Origin: a virus
DNA length: 35,640 nucleotides
Direction: 5' to 3' (one strand)
IMG/VR virus record: IMGVR_UViG_3300008110_000183
Location: 1 to 35,640 of that record
A model generated the notes under the pieces. That model was not told where the DNA came from. It worked only from the letters and a program-made list of their open reading frames with translations, and did not search any database. Both the position numbers and the translations under genes were made by a program. Shown one piece after another: positions 27,476-35,349 of the stretch (its first letter is position 1; every line of letters starts with the position of its first letter).

Positions 27476-27668
27476 GGAACTAGTCCGTCTTTTCGTACTA
27501 CATGATAAAACCCGTTCGCACGTCGACGTTCCTTACGGCAAACATCTAGAAGCCCAAGCCGACATCGAAATGCAAGGCGGCGAGGTTTACCACGCTGCAC
27601 TCCTCAGCAATACACCCAAAGCGAGGAAATCTAGGACTGGCGCTAGACTCAAACAAAGGATGTACTAA
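27474..27668 (+). CDS. small hypothetical protein
   Basis: A 64-residue protein (MELVRLFVLHDKTRSHVDVP, EAQADIEMQGGEVYHAALLS, then a basic tail). The ATG at 27474 overlaps the divergent start of the gene at 27200. The frame continues upstream to 27360, but that part is antisense to the other gene. It precedes the connector gene by 3 bases and is probably a small head protein. Confidence 0.6.
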   Translation: MELVRLFVLHDKTRSHVDVPYGKHLEAQADIEMQGGEVYHAALLSNTPKARKSRTGARLKQRMY

Positions 27669-27671
27669 GCC

Positions 27672-28202
27672 GTGCCAGCTGTCATCGACGCCACTCTGAG
27701 TGGAGCTTCGGCGAACAGCTACGTCACGCTGGCCGCCGCAAACACATATTTTGAGACGGTCCCCGACAGCAGCACCTGGACCAGCAAAACCGACGACCAA
27801 AAGAACCGCGCGCTGATTTCCGCCACCCGTTGGATCGACGGCCTGAGCTTCTACGGCGACCGCTGCACCACAACCCAAGCCCTCAAGTGGCCCCGCGAGG
27901 ACTACACGGTTGACGGCATCGACCTTGCCTGCACCCTGATCCCCGAGCCCATCAAAACCGCCACTTACGAGCTGGCACGAGCCCTCGCCAACGACACCGA
28001 CGCCATCACCGGCACCACCGGCACCACGGGCATCTACGACCAAGTAGAACTCGGCGAACTCAAGGTCAAATACAACAAAACCAGCCAAACCAGCGGCGTG
28101 ATTAACAACGTCTTCGACGTTTACCCCTGGCTCCAGTCCTACCTAGGCCCTTACTGCATGGGCGGCGCCGCAAACTACGCCGTCCGTCTCTTCCGAGGTT
28201 GA
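27672..28202 (+). CDS. head-tail connector (adaptor) protein
   Basis: A 176-residue protein with GTG start. It begins PAVIDATLSGASANSYVTLA, with the motif AAANTYFETVPDSSTW, then ALISATRWIDGLSFYGDR, ALKWPRED and IKTATYELARALANDT. This matches connector proteins of the DnaT-like/gp6 type that form a ring below the portal. It is the first of four connector genes in the usual order before the tail tube. Confidence 0.75.
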   Translation: MPAVIDATLSGASANSYVTLAAANTYFETVPDSSTWTSKTDDQKNRALISATRWIDGLSFYGDRCTTTQALKWPREDYTVDGIDLACTLIPEPIKTATYELARALANDTDAITGTTGTTGIYDQVELGELKVKYNKTSQTSGVINNVFDVYPWLQSYLGPYCMGGAANYAVRLFRG

Positions 28203-28203
28203 C

Positions 28204-28581
28204 ATGAGCCTCATTGACGACACCTTTGCCCCAATCCCTGCCACCATCCTGAACGACTGGGGCCAAACCATCACGTACATCAAAACCGCCACGCCACGTA
28301 CCTACGACCCCACAACTGGCGCAGTCAACGGAGCGGACACCAACGTCACCCTCAAAGCCGTTATTACTCGCCTCAACCCGCGTGAATCCGAAGGTCTGTA
28401 CCAAACCACCGACCTCAAGGTCATCATTGGCACCAGTGAGCTTGGAACGTACTACCCGACAGAAGCCGACCGCATCCAGTACACCCAAGACGGCGCCACC
28501 CGCGAAGCCAAAATAATCGCCCTTACTAGCTATCGCGGCGACAACCCTGTTATGCACGTACTAATTGCGAGGCCACAATAA
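28204..28581 (+). CDS. head-tail stopper/closure protein
   Basis: A 125-residue beta-rich protein (ILNDWGQTITYIKTATPRTY, VTLKAVITRLNPRESEGLY, KVIIGTSELGTYYPTEADRI) in the position of head closure proteins, which seal the capsid after DNA filling. No decisive motif exists for this small family, so the assignment depends on gene order. It ends with TAATG, overlapping the next start by one base. Confidence 0.65.
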   Translation: MSLIDDTFAPIPATILNDWGQTITYIKTATPRTYDPTTGAVNGADTNVTLKAVITRLNPRESEGLYQTTDLKVIIGTSELGTYYPTEADRIQYTQDGATREAKIIALTSYRGDNPVMHVLIARPQ

Positions 28582-29144
28582 TGACTAGAGACTTTAAAAA
28601 TTTAATAAACGACATGAAAGAACTCGTAAATAAATCAGCTCGCAACGCTGCTGTGGAAATAGTGAATGGACTTGTAGAAGCCGGTCCAGCGTACTCAGGT
28701 CAATTTTCTTCTGCTTGGTACGCCGTAGAACCTGGGCAATCCCCTGGAGGCCCACGTTCTGCAGGAGGACACACGTATAAGTACAACTTGCGAAACGTCC
28801 CACAAGCCCGCTTTAGGTCGGGCACCTACTACGAGATTGTGAACGGTGCAAGCTACGCAGCCCAAGCTCTTGACCTAGACAGTGGTGTTTTTAAAACCCA
28901 GTACGACAACGACGGAAATATATTAGATCCCGTTAAAGATCCAGTGGCTGTCGGGACACGCACCGGATCAAAGCGTGGCCAAGTCTCTAGTGGCACAGGC
29001 TTTGCTGTAAGTACAGCACCTCTTGACTGGTACGTTACCTACACAAGCGGGGGAGCAATGCAGCGAGATTTAGGTAACGGCGTGCGTCTGGGTTTCCGTC
29101 AAGGCCCCAAAGGCGGTAATGTCCCCGGTACAGGTTTCGGCTAA
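28581..29144 (+). CDS. tail completion/neck protein (HK97 gp10-like)
   Basis: A 187-residue protein: MTRDFKNLINDMKELVNKSA, then GLVEAGPAYSGQFSSAWYAV and a central YEIVNGASYAAQALDLDSG. The pattern of an N-terminal helix, a strand with a Trp-Tyr and an ending GFRQGPKGGNVPGTGFG suits HK97 gp10-like neck proteins. Codon use is clearly more A/T-rich at third positions than in its neighbours, as in the tape measure, pointing to a different origin. Confidence 0.65.
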   Translation: MTRDFKNLINDMKELVNKSARNAAVEIVNGLVEAGPAYSGQFSSAWYAVEPGQSPGGPRSAGGHTYKYNLRNVPQARFRSGTYYEIVNGASYAAQALDLDSGVFKTQYDNDGNILDPVKDPVAVGTRTGSKRGQVSSGTGFAVSTAPLDWYVTYTSGGAMQRDLGNGVRLGFRQGPKGGNVPGTGFG

Positions 29145-29575
29145 TGAACTACCAAGCCATCCGCGCCGCCGTCGAAAATCCACTGCTTACAGCATTTGGC
29201 GCACTAACCCCAGCAGTACCTGTTTACTTCGACAACATCACGGCCGTCCCGCCCAATACAACCACTGAATACGTTCGCGTCAATGTTACTTTCGGCATTA
29301 CCAACGAGCCCACCCTTACCTCCAGCGTTGACAACGCTCGTGGCGCGGTCGTCATCCGCATTTTCACGGAAAAAGGCAAAGGCCCAGCCCGCAACCAAAC
29401 TTTGCTGACCACTGCCGTAAACGTGCTGGAAACCATCAACAACAGCACAAAAAGCACTAGCGGTGTTTACTTTAAGGTCGGTGAAATTAACGGTCCGGCG
29501 TTTTCCGCTACGGAAGAGTCTCCCCATTTCATGGGACGTATCGACACTTCCTACGTAGCGACTGTGTTGTCATAG
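29144..29575 (+). CDS. tail terminator protein
   Basis: A 143-residue protein: MNYQAIRAAVENPLLTAFGA, VPVYFDNITAVPPNTTTEYV and LTSSVDNARGAVVIRIFTEK, a mix that fits the lambda gpU/DUF4128-type tail terminators. These cap the tail tube and dock it to the head. It starts with TAATG overlap and is the last connector before the tail tube gene. Confidence 0.7.
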   Translation: MNYQAIRAAVENPLLTAFGALTPAVPVYFDNITAVPPNTTTEYVRVNVTFGITNEPTLTSSVDNARGAVVIRIFTEKGKGPARNQTLLTTAVNVLETINNSTKSTSGVYFKVGEINGPAFSATEESPHFMGRIDTSYVATVLS

Positions 29576-29650
29576 GAAATGTTTGTGTTGGGCGCTAACC
29601 TGTATTAAGCCGGGCAGTGCCCGCCCACAACGTCATCTTTGGTACGCCCA

Positions 29651-30421
29651 ATGGCAACCACCGTTCTGTCCGGCACGTCCGGCGCCCTCTACTACAAACC
29701 CGCCGGCACCACCGGCACCTTCGGCGAATCCAATGTCAACATCAGTACTGATGTGATCACTGTTTCGCCCTTCCTGAACTTCAAGGTTGGCGACCCCGTA
29801 AAGTTCCGCGTAGTAAACAGTCAAACCGGCGAAGCAGGCAGTGGCACGCTGCCTGCGCCTATTTCAGCCGCCACCACCTACTACGTGCTGAGCTACACCG
29901 CTAACACCGGTGCACTCACCGTCTCCACCTCCGCTGGTGGCACCATCCTTGCCATCACCGACGACGGCACGGCTGCTGCCCCCAACGAATTTGAGGTGTA
30001 CTACGCCGACTTCGCCGTTGTCGGTCAAGTCCGCGACTGGAGCTTCGAGATCAGCCGCGCTGAAATCGACGTCACCACCATCGGCCAAACCCCCGGTCAG
30101 TACGTCCCCTTCCGCAGCTACATCTCCGGCTTCGGCGATGGCACTGGTACCGCAACGGTCTACATGACCGACGAGGACGCCGCCCTCTCCAACCGCATGG
30201 TCGAGGACGTGCTGCAGCGCCAACAAAACGGCGCCGCCTTCAAGCTGTACACCGACCGCGTTTTCAGCGGCGGCACCCTGAGCGAAACCCTCAGCCGCTC
30301 GATCAGCTTCGACGCTGTGTTGACCTCCGCCAGCCTCAACATCAACCCCGACGACGCCCAATCGGTGACCGTCAACTTCCGCCCGGCTGGCACCCCCACC
30401 TTCGACTTCTCCAAGTCCTGA
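29651..30421 (+). CDS. major tail tube protein
   Basis: A 256-residue, beta-rich, Thr/Gly/Ser-rich protein (MATTVLSGTSGALYYKPAGT). The C-terminal half has DWSFEISRAEIDVTTIGQT and SGFGDGTGTATVYMTDED, typical of tail tube subunits that stack in rings around the tape measure. A TTG four codons earlier is possible, but the ATG is better. It has very GC3-rich codons, like the capsid gene, and its own terminator. It is the second abundant virion protein by this sign. Confidence 0.85.
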   Translation: MATTVLSGTSGALYYKPAGTTGTFGESNVNISTDVITVSPFLNFKVGDPVKFRVVNSQTGEAGSGTLPAPISAATTYYVLSYTANTGALTVSTSAGGTILAITDDGTAAAPNEFEVYYADFAVVGQVRDWSFEISRAEIDVTTIGQTPGQYVPFRSYISGFGDGTGTATVYMTDEDAALSNRMVEDVLQRQQNGAAFKLYTDRVFSGGTLSETLSRSISFDAVLTSASLNINPDDAQSVTVNFRPAGTPTFDFSKS

Positions 30422-30449
30422 TAACCTGCTGGAGCAGTTGGTTCAGCAA

Positions 30450-30474
30450 CCCCGGCCTAACCGCCGGGGTTTTT
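30450..30474 (+). terminator. intrinsic terminator after the tail tube gene
   Basis: CCCCGGC-CTAACC-GCCGGGG followed by TTTTT. It has the same six-base loop (CTAACC) as the terminator at 31040. Confidence 0.9.
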
Positions 30475-30517
30475 CATGTCTAGTCCGCTACAGTAGTCCG
30501 AGAAAGCCCAAGGTTTT

Positions 30518-30865
30518 ATGCCTGCCTCCATTCCGGTTCGCGCCATTGATCGCCTGCGCAAATCGACTGATCTGCAGCCCACTAAAAAGGAAGTTGTCCT
30601 ATCTGACGGCAGCGTATTTGAAATGTGGTCTACACCGCTTGTGATGGCTGAGCGCGAACGCGCTCAGAAACAAGCCAAGTCCGACGATGCCAACGCCTTT
30701 GCGCTTCAACTGCTAATTGTCAAAGCGTTGGACGAAAACGGCGCCAAGCTGTTTAGCGCCGGCGAACTGGACGTCCTCAAAAACGAAGTCAAGGACAAGG
30801 ATCTCCAAGCTCTGATGCTGGCAATCCTGACCGACGACGCCGAGCCCATCGACCCCAAGAACTAG
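30518..30865 (+). CDS. tail assembly chaperone, short form
   Basis: A 115-residue protein: MPASIPVRAIDRLRKSTDLQ, KKEVVLSDGSVFEMWSTPLV and helices to LMLAILTDDAEPIDPKN, then TAG. It has the size and place of gpG-type chaperones between the tail tube and the tape measure. These coat the tape measure during tail assembly. Near its end lies the slippery CCCCAAG, from which a -1 shift leads into the longer product. A TACAGT box lies 23 bases upstream of its start, after the terminator. Confidence 0.85.
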   Translation: MPASIPVRAIDRLRKSTDLQPTKKEVVLSDGSVFEMWSTPLVMAERERAQKQAKSDDANAFALQLLIVKALDENGAKLFSAGELDVLKNEVKDKDLQALMLAILTDDAEPIDPKN

Positions 30866-31050
30866 CCAAGGAGCTTCGCCAGGACAACTGGCTTATGCTC
30901 CAGTTCGGCGTCGCCAAGGAACTGGGACTCAGCCTCGGCCAAGTCCGCAGCATGATGACCGCCGAAGAACTCCTTGGCTGGAGCGCCTACTTCCAAATCC
31001 TGAACGAAGACCAGCAAAAGGAAATCGAAAAGGCCAAACGCCGCCGCTAA
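30859..31050 (+). CDS. tail assembly chaperone, frameshift extension (gpGT type)
   Basis: The -1 frame entered near C-CCC-AAG (30853-30859) reads ELAKELRQDNWLMLQFGVAK, then SLGQVRSMMTAEELLGWSAY, to TAA at 31048. Joined to the short form it gives a fusion of about 177 residues (DPK-ELAKELR). Only a -1 shift keeps the frame open, and the C-terminal part has the typical WSAYFQ and charged end of gpT-like domains. The slippery site is imperfect, because AAG slips to CAA. Independent translation from an ATG at 30895 is possible but less likely. Confidence 0.75.
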   Translation, partial: ELAKELRQDNWLMLQFGVAKELGLSLGQVRSMMTAEELLGWSAYFQILNEDQQKEIEKAKRRR

Positions 31051-31065
31051 CCCGGCGGCTTTTTT
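31040..31065 (+). terminator. intrinsic terminator after the chaperone
   Basis: GCCGCCG-CTAACC-CGGCGGC followed by TTTTTT. The stem begins inside the last codons of the frameshift product. It is followed by TAGACT (31072) before the tape measure gene. Confidence 0.85.
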
Positions 31066-31102
31066 ACGCCGTAGACTGTTTTTACGCTAGTACGACAGGT
31101 CG

Positions 31103-34100
31103 GTGGCCGATTACAACGCCAATATCAAGGTAAACGCCGACACGCGCCAGGCAGAATCTCAGCTAAAAAAGCTGCAAAACTCTCTTGACAAATTAAGTGA
31201 CATATCGACAAAAGTAAATTTACAAAGTGCACAACAACAATTTAATAAACTAGGCACTACTTTACGGGGTATTGGAGAACGGGGTGCCTTAGGAGCCATC
31301 ACTTTAGGTGCAGGTAAAGCTGCAGCATCTATCGGCGGCCTCGGGGCGAAGTTTGGAATCCTTGGTGCTGCTGCTGCATCCACTGGAGCAACAATAAACG
31401 GAGCACTTGGTGGTGTCCCAGGTGTAATTACAGACATTCTTGCGCAGGCAGGACACCTACCCAATGCTTTTGGTCTTGCGGCGGTTGCCGCAATGGCTTT
31501 TGCACCGCAAATACTCAAAGCCAGCAGCGCAACGGTAGGTCTAGGCGCTGCAATAGACAAAGCGGTAGGTAAGCAGACAACAGAAAAAATTGCTGGTGTT
31601 GTCGACAGTATTGGGCGCTTAAACATTGAGCTAGAAGCTACCAAAGCAACTTTTGAATCCTTAATTGCTGGCAACACACTAAACCAACTTAACAGTCAAC
31701 TAAAAGATGCTGTTAAAGAAAGCGGAGAATTTCACTCTTCAACAGAAGAAGCTGTAGTAGCTGCCCAACAACTTGTAGCAGTTCAGCGCGAACAACGTCG
31801 TGAACAAAAGGCGATTACGGATCTTATCCGCCAAGCACAAGGTCTTCAGCCACAAGATGTTCGAGATACCGAAGTATCCCGTCGAGTTGCGCTACTTAAA
31901 TCACGAGAAATCCAGCAACGAAAAGACCTACAACTACAAAATCAAATCAATGCCGAACTTGCTGAGTACGAACGGTTAGCCGCTGAAGTAGCCAACCAGA
32001 CCAAACAATGGGCAAATAATTTAGACCGCATTGCCCGCTCCAGTCGTGCAGGCGTACTAGGAAGTCAATCGCAAATTCAAGCTCGCCTTCAAGAATTCCG
32101 CGAGGGTCGCCGCAGTGCCGAAATTGCACGTCAACGAAGCACAGAACTCGTTGCGCGCGAGCGGCAGCTTGCTGGCGGTCAATACTCTCTGGCTCAAGTC
32201 CCTGCCCGTGGTGAGTTATTCCCAGGCGGCCGCACAGAAACAGCAGCAAACCAGTACCGCGCAATGCTTAACGAGCAAGCGCGTATTCAACAAGCTGCTG
32301 CCACAGCCCTACAACGCTCAGAAAAAACGCTTATCGGCCTTCAAGCCCAAACTTTACGTACAGAACGCGACATAACTGCCGCAAAACGGCAACAACAAAC
32401 TATCGACGAACGCAGTATTCAACTAATCCGCGAACAAAACAAACTTTTAATGCAGCAGTACCGCGCCGAACAGCGCGTATCCGCTGGTGTCTTGGACCCT
32501 GCATCACTTCGCGCCGATCGAATGAGGCGCGTGGAACAAGGACGTACTCAACAGCAACGTCGGCGCGAAATGACTGAGAACGCCATCATCGGTGGCGCTT
32601 TTCCAATGCTGTTCGGCGGCGGACCCGGAGCAGTCATTGGCGGTGCAGCAGGTGGCTTTATTCCCGGCAACCCGATGCTTTCGGTTGCCACTAGCGCTCT
32701 TGGTGCCCTTCTGGATCAATTTGCTACGTCTGTCACGGAAATGGGCTCCAATCTCCGTGACCCCATCGCCAACTTCCAGAAACTTGCAGACGCTGGGTTA
32801 ATCGCCAGCCGCAGCCAACAAGTATACATCCAGCGTTTAATTGAAGCAGGACGAGTAACCGAGGCAGCAACACTTATCCAAGAGGAAATTATCCAAAAAA
32901 TAGGTGTTAAGGGCATAACAGATTTACAAAATGCTGGAGCAGCCTCCTCCAAGCTCACTAAAGCTTTAGCCGAACTATCTCTGCAAGCCCAAGCTGCTGT
33001 TGCCGGTCCTTTGGCTGCACTGCTTAGCTGGCTCTCCAGTGTAGTGGCTATTGGTAATCGCGTGACATCGCAAGCGGCGCAGCAAACAGATATTCTGGCT
33101 GGATTGTCCACGTCTGACCAAACGTCTTTACAGCGCGAAGAGCAACGCATACTCCAAGGAGCGAATCTATTTAACGAAGCTGAAAAACGTAGACAAGTAG
33201 AAGCTCTTTATCAAAGTTACGCATCGAGAGCAAATATACAAGCTCCCGGCATGTCTATTGACAAAACAGCCGAATCCCAGGCTAAAGCTGTTACGCAAGA
33301 GCTTGCTGCACAAGTCCAACTTGAATCACAAAAACTTACACTATCTGGAATGTCCTTGGAAAAGGACGGCATGGGCTTTGTAGCTGTAGCCAAACGCGTA
33401 GCACAACAAGAATACGAAAACAAACTTTTAGAAATTAAAAATTACTGGATTGGAAAAGCGTATGACGCAGAAAAGAATCAGTTAATGATTCGCCAAGCAA
33501 ACCTACAGTTCTCTGCAAAAGTAAAAGAAATTGACATGCAAGCAGCACGCGCTGCTGAGCAAGCCGCCGAAGAACGCATCCGCGCTTACCAACAGACATT
33601 GCAACTTCAAAATCAGTTGGCGCAAACAGTTCTAGACGAGTACAGAATTTTGGAGCAAGGCGTAGACCTGTATAAAGGTCCAGTAGCAGGTTACGAAAAA
33701 AGTCTCATTCTACTGGAACGCCGTACAGCAATCCAAGAAGGTATTATTCAAAATGAATACAAATCCGCACGGGCAGCGAAAGACTATGCAGCTAATCAAG
33801 CAACAATAGACGCAACATTTCGGAACAGACTTAACAACTTAAAGTTAGAAAAAGACTACTTAGAAGCACAATTAACTATACAACGTGAACGTGCGCTTTT
33901 GGAAGAAAGCCTTGCTGCAAGGCAGTTGATCTCGCAAAATGCGCAACGTCGTGTAGCCGGGCAAACGGAAATTGATCGCCTTCAAACACAACTTGATTTT
34001 CCTTTTGGCGGCGAGCAGCTCGAACGCGATATGCAGATGCTGGACCAGTACACACGTCGTATGGACGAACTAGTTCCTTTACAAGAAAAAATTACCGAAC

Positions 34101-34897
34101 TACAAAAAACTATTAGCGCGGCCACCCAAACACCCGGAATACTTACAGAGAGACAGCTTACACAAAAACAAGCAGAACTTACTGTCCAGCAAGATCAACT
34201 ACGTCAATTAGAAACTGAGATACACCTTCGAGATCAACTGGAACAACAGTTACTTAGCCAGCAGCAAATCTACGCAAAGTACGGTTTTATCGTAGACGAA
34301 GTTTCTAACGCACTTAGCGATTCCATCACAGGGTTAATTACTGGCACAACAACTGTGACAGAAGCTTTTAGTCGCATGTTTGAGAGTATCGGTAAAGCCT
34401 TTATTGACATGGCTACCCAGATGCTGGCGCAAAAGCTGTTTATGACAGTGCTAAGCGCTCTGGTTCCTGGTGGTAGCTCGATCGTCCAAGGCGTAGATGT
34501 ACCGGTAAGCCAGATGCCTACAGGTATGGCTTTTGCCGAAGGTGGTTTTGTTACCGGACCTACCAACGCCTTGATTGGTGAAGGCGGCGAACCGGAATAC
34601 ATTATTCCGGCAAGCAAGATGCGTGCTGCCATGGGACGCTATGCCGGTGGTGCTCGTGGTGCATCCGTTATTCCCGGCAACGGCGAAAGCGGCGGTGGCA
34701 GTATGGGAGCAGCGCCTTCCGGCACCATCGACGTGCGCTACAGCATCGAACGCATCAACAACGTGGACTACGTCACCGCCGATCAGTTCCAGCGCGGAAT
34801 GGCGCAAGCCGCCCAACAAGGCGCAATCCAAGGTGAACGCCGCGCCATGCGCAGCCTTAAAAACAGTAGTGCGACGCGCCGAGGAGTTGGCATCTAA
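31103..34897 (+). CDS. tail tape measure protein
   Basis: A 1264-residue protein with GTG start, the longest gene in the window. Residues about 1-50 are a charged coiled coil. Residues about 75-165 are hydrophobic and Gly/Ala-rich (LGAGKAAASIGGLGAKFGIL, AFGLAAVAAMAFAPQIL), which may be membrane-penetrating. A long Gln/Arg-rich helical region follows, and the end has AFAEGGFVTGPTNALIGEG and EPEYIIPASKM, a known tape measure hallmark. By the usual scale the tail would be near 190 nm. Codons are A/T-ending up to about 34640 and GC-ending afterward. Confidence 0.95.
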   Translation: MADYNANIKVNADTRQAESQLKKLQNSLDKLSDISTKVNLQSAQQQFNKLGTTLRGIGERGALGAITLGAGKAAASIGGLGAKFGILGAAAASTGATINGALGGVPGVITDILAQAGHLPNAFGLAAVAAMAFAPQILKASSATVGLGAAIDKAVGKQTTEKIAGVVDSIGRLNIELEATKATFESLIAGNTLNQLNSQLKDAVKESGEFHSSTEEAVVAAQQLVAVQREQRREQKAITDLIRQAQGLQPQDVRDTEVSRRVALLKSREIQQRKDLQLQNQINAELAEYERLAAEVANQTKQWANNLDRIARSSRAGVLGSQSQIQARLQEFREGRRSAEIARQRSTELVARERQLAGGQYSLAQVPARGELFPGGRTETAANQYRAMLNEQARIQQAAATALQRSEKTLIGLQAQTLRTERDITAAKRQQQTIDERSIQLIREQNKLLMQQYRAEQRVSAGVLDPASLRADRMRRVEQGRTQQQRRREMTENAIIGGAFPMLFGGGPGAVIGGAAGGFIPGNPMLSVATSALGALLDQFATSVTEMGSNLRDPIANFQKLADAGLIASRSQQVYIQRLIEAGRVTEAATLIQEEIIQKIGVKGITDLQNAGAASSKLTKALAELSLQAQAAVAGPLAALLSWLSSVVAIGNRVTSQAAQQTDILAGLSTSDQTSLQREEQRILQGANLFNEAEKRRQVEALYQSYASRANIQAPGMSIDKTAESQAKAVTQELAAQVQLESQKLTLSGMSLEKDGMGFVAVAKRVAQQEYENKLLEIKNYWIGKAYDAEKNQLMIRQANLQFSAKVKEIDMQAARAAEQAAEERIRAYQQTLQLQNQLAQTVLDEYRILEQGVDLYKGPVAGYEKSLILLERRTAIQEGIIQNEYKSARAAKDYAANQATIDATFRNRLNNLKLEKDYLEAQLTIQRERALLEESLAARQLISQNAQRRVAGQTEIDRLQTQLDFPFGGEQLERDMQMLDQYTRRMDELVPLQEKITELQKTISAATQTPGILTERQLTQKQAELTVQQDQLRQLETEIHLRDQLEQQLLSQQQIYAKYGFIVDEVSNALSDSITGLITGTTTVTEAFSRMFESIGKAFIDMATQMLAQKLFMTVLSALVPGGSSIVQGVDVPVSQMPTGMAFAEGGFVTGPTNALIGEGGEPEYIIPASKMRAAMGRYAGGARGASVIPGNGESGGGSMGAAPSGTIDVRYSIERINNVDYVTADQFQRGMAQAAQQGAIQGERRAMRSLKNSSATRRGVGI

Positions 34898-35349
34898 TGG
34901 AATACGCCTACGGCCACCTACTCGACATCGGCCCCAGCGGCCAAGCCGCCCAGTACCGCTTCCAGAACTACGCCATCAACCAAAACGTTGACGGCTACTT
35001 GTTTTTGCCGTTCAGCTTCGGTGGCGCGGTAGCCACCCTCCAAGGCGACAACTTGGATGCCACGCTCCAGTTCGCCAACATCGAAATGACCCGCGCGTGG
35101 ATTGTTGACGCCCTCGATAACCTATGGGTTGCCAAGGTCACCACGGTGCTCTGGGAACCCTCCACTGGAGCAGTCCAGCGCACCCTTTACACCTACTGGG
35201 GCACCTGCTCTAGCGGCGGCTGGGATGAGGTCAACATCCAAGTCAGCCTGAACTCTGTGCTCGACGCTGTGCAATCCAACATCCCCGGCCGCAGGCTGCA
35301 CCGCTGGCAAGTCGGCAGCATTCCGTTCACCGCGCAAATCAGTGTGTGA
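34897..35349 (+). CDS. minor tail protein (distal tail/tip)
   Basis: A 150-residue beta-rich protein (MEYAYGHLLDIGPSGQAAQY, FQNYAINQNVDGYLFLPFSF, LQGDNLDATLQFANIEM) with C-terminal NIPGRRLHRWQVGSIPF. It starts with TAATG after the tape measure gene and precedes an NlpC/P60 protein, the usual place of gpM/gpL-type tail tip proteins. Function is inferred from order and beta structure. Confidence 0.75.
   Translation: MEYAYGHLLDIGPSGQAAQYRFQNYAINQNVDGYLFLPFSFGGAVATLQGDNLDATLQFANIEMTRAWIVDALDNLWVAKVTTVLWEPSTGAVQRTLYTYWGTCSSGGWDEVNIQVSLNSVLDAVQSNIPGRRLHRWQVGSIPFTAQISV

Larger units (their letters stand above)
719..35171 (+). repeat. dispersed strand-biased motif RCTGGAGC
   Basis: I count by eye about 38 copies of CTGGAGC on the plus strand and about 8 on the minus strand, where chance would give about 3-4 per strand. 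About 35 of the 38 have A or G before it. Copies lie in genes of both directions and in gaps: for example 719, 6852, 12258, 13825, 16876, 17003, 17012, 19822, 25523, 30429, 35165. The strand preference holds inside the minus-coded cluster too (16 plus against 2 minus), so codon use does not explain it. Confidence 0.7.

Noticed and set aside
29583-29608. Promoter before the tail tube gene (TTGTGT and TATTAA)
   Set aside because: The spacer would be only 14 bases and the -35 is weak, so I did not annotate it.
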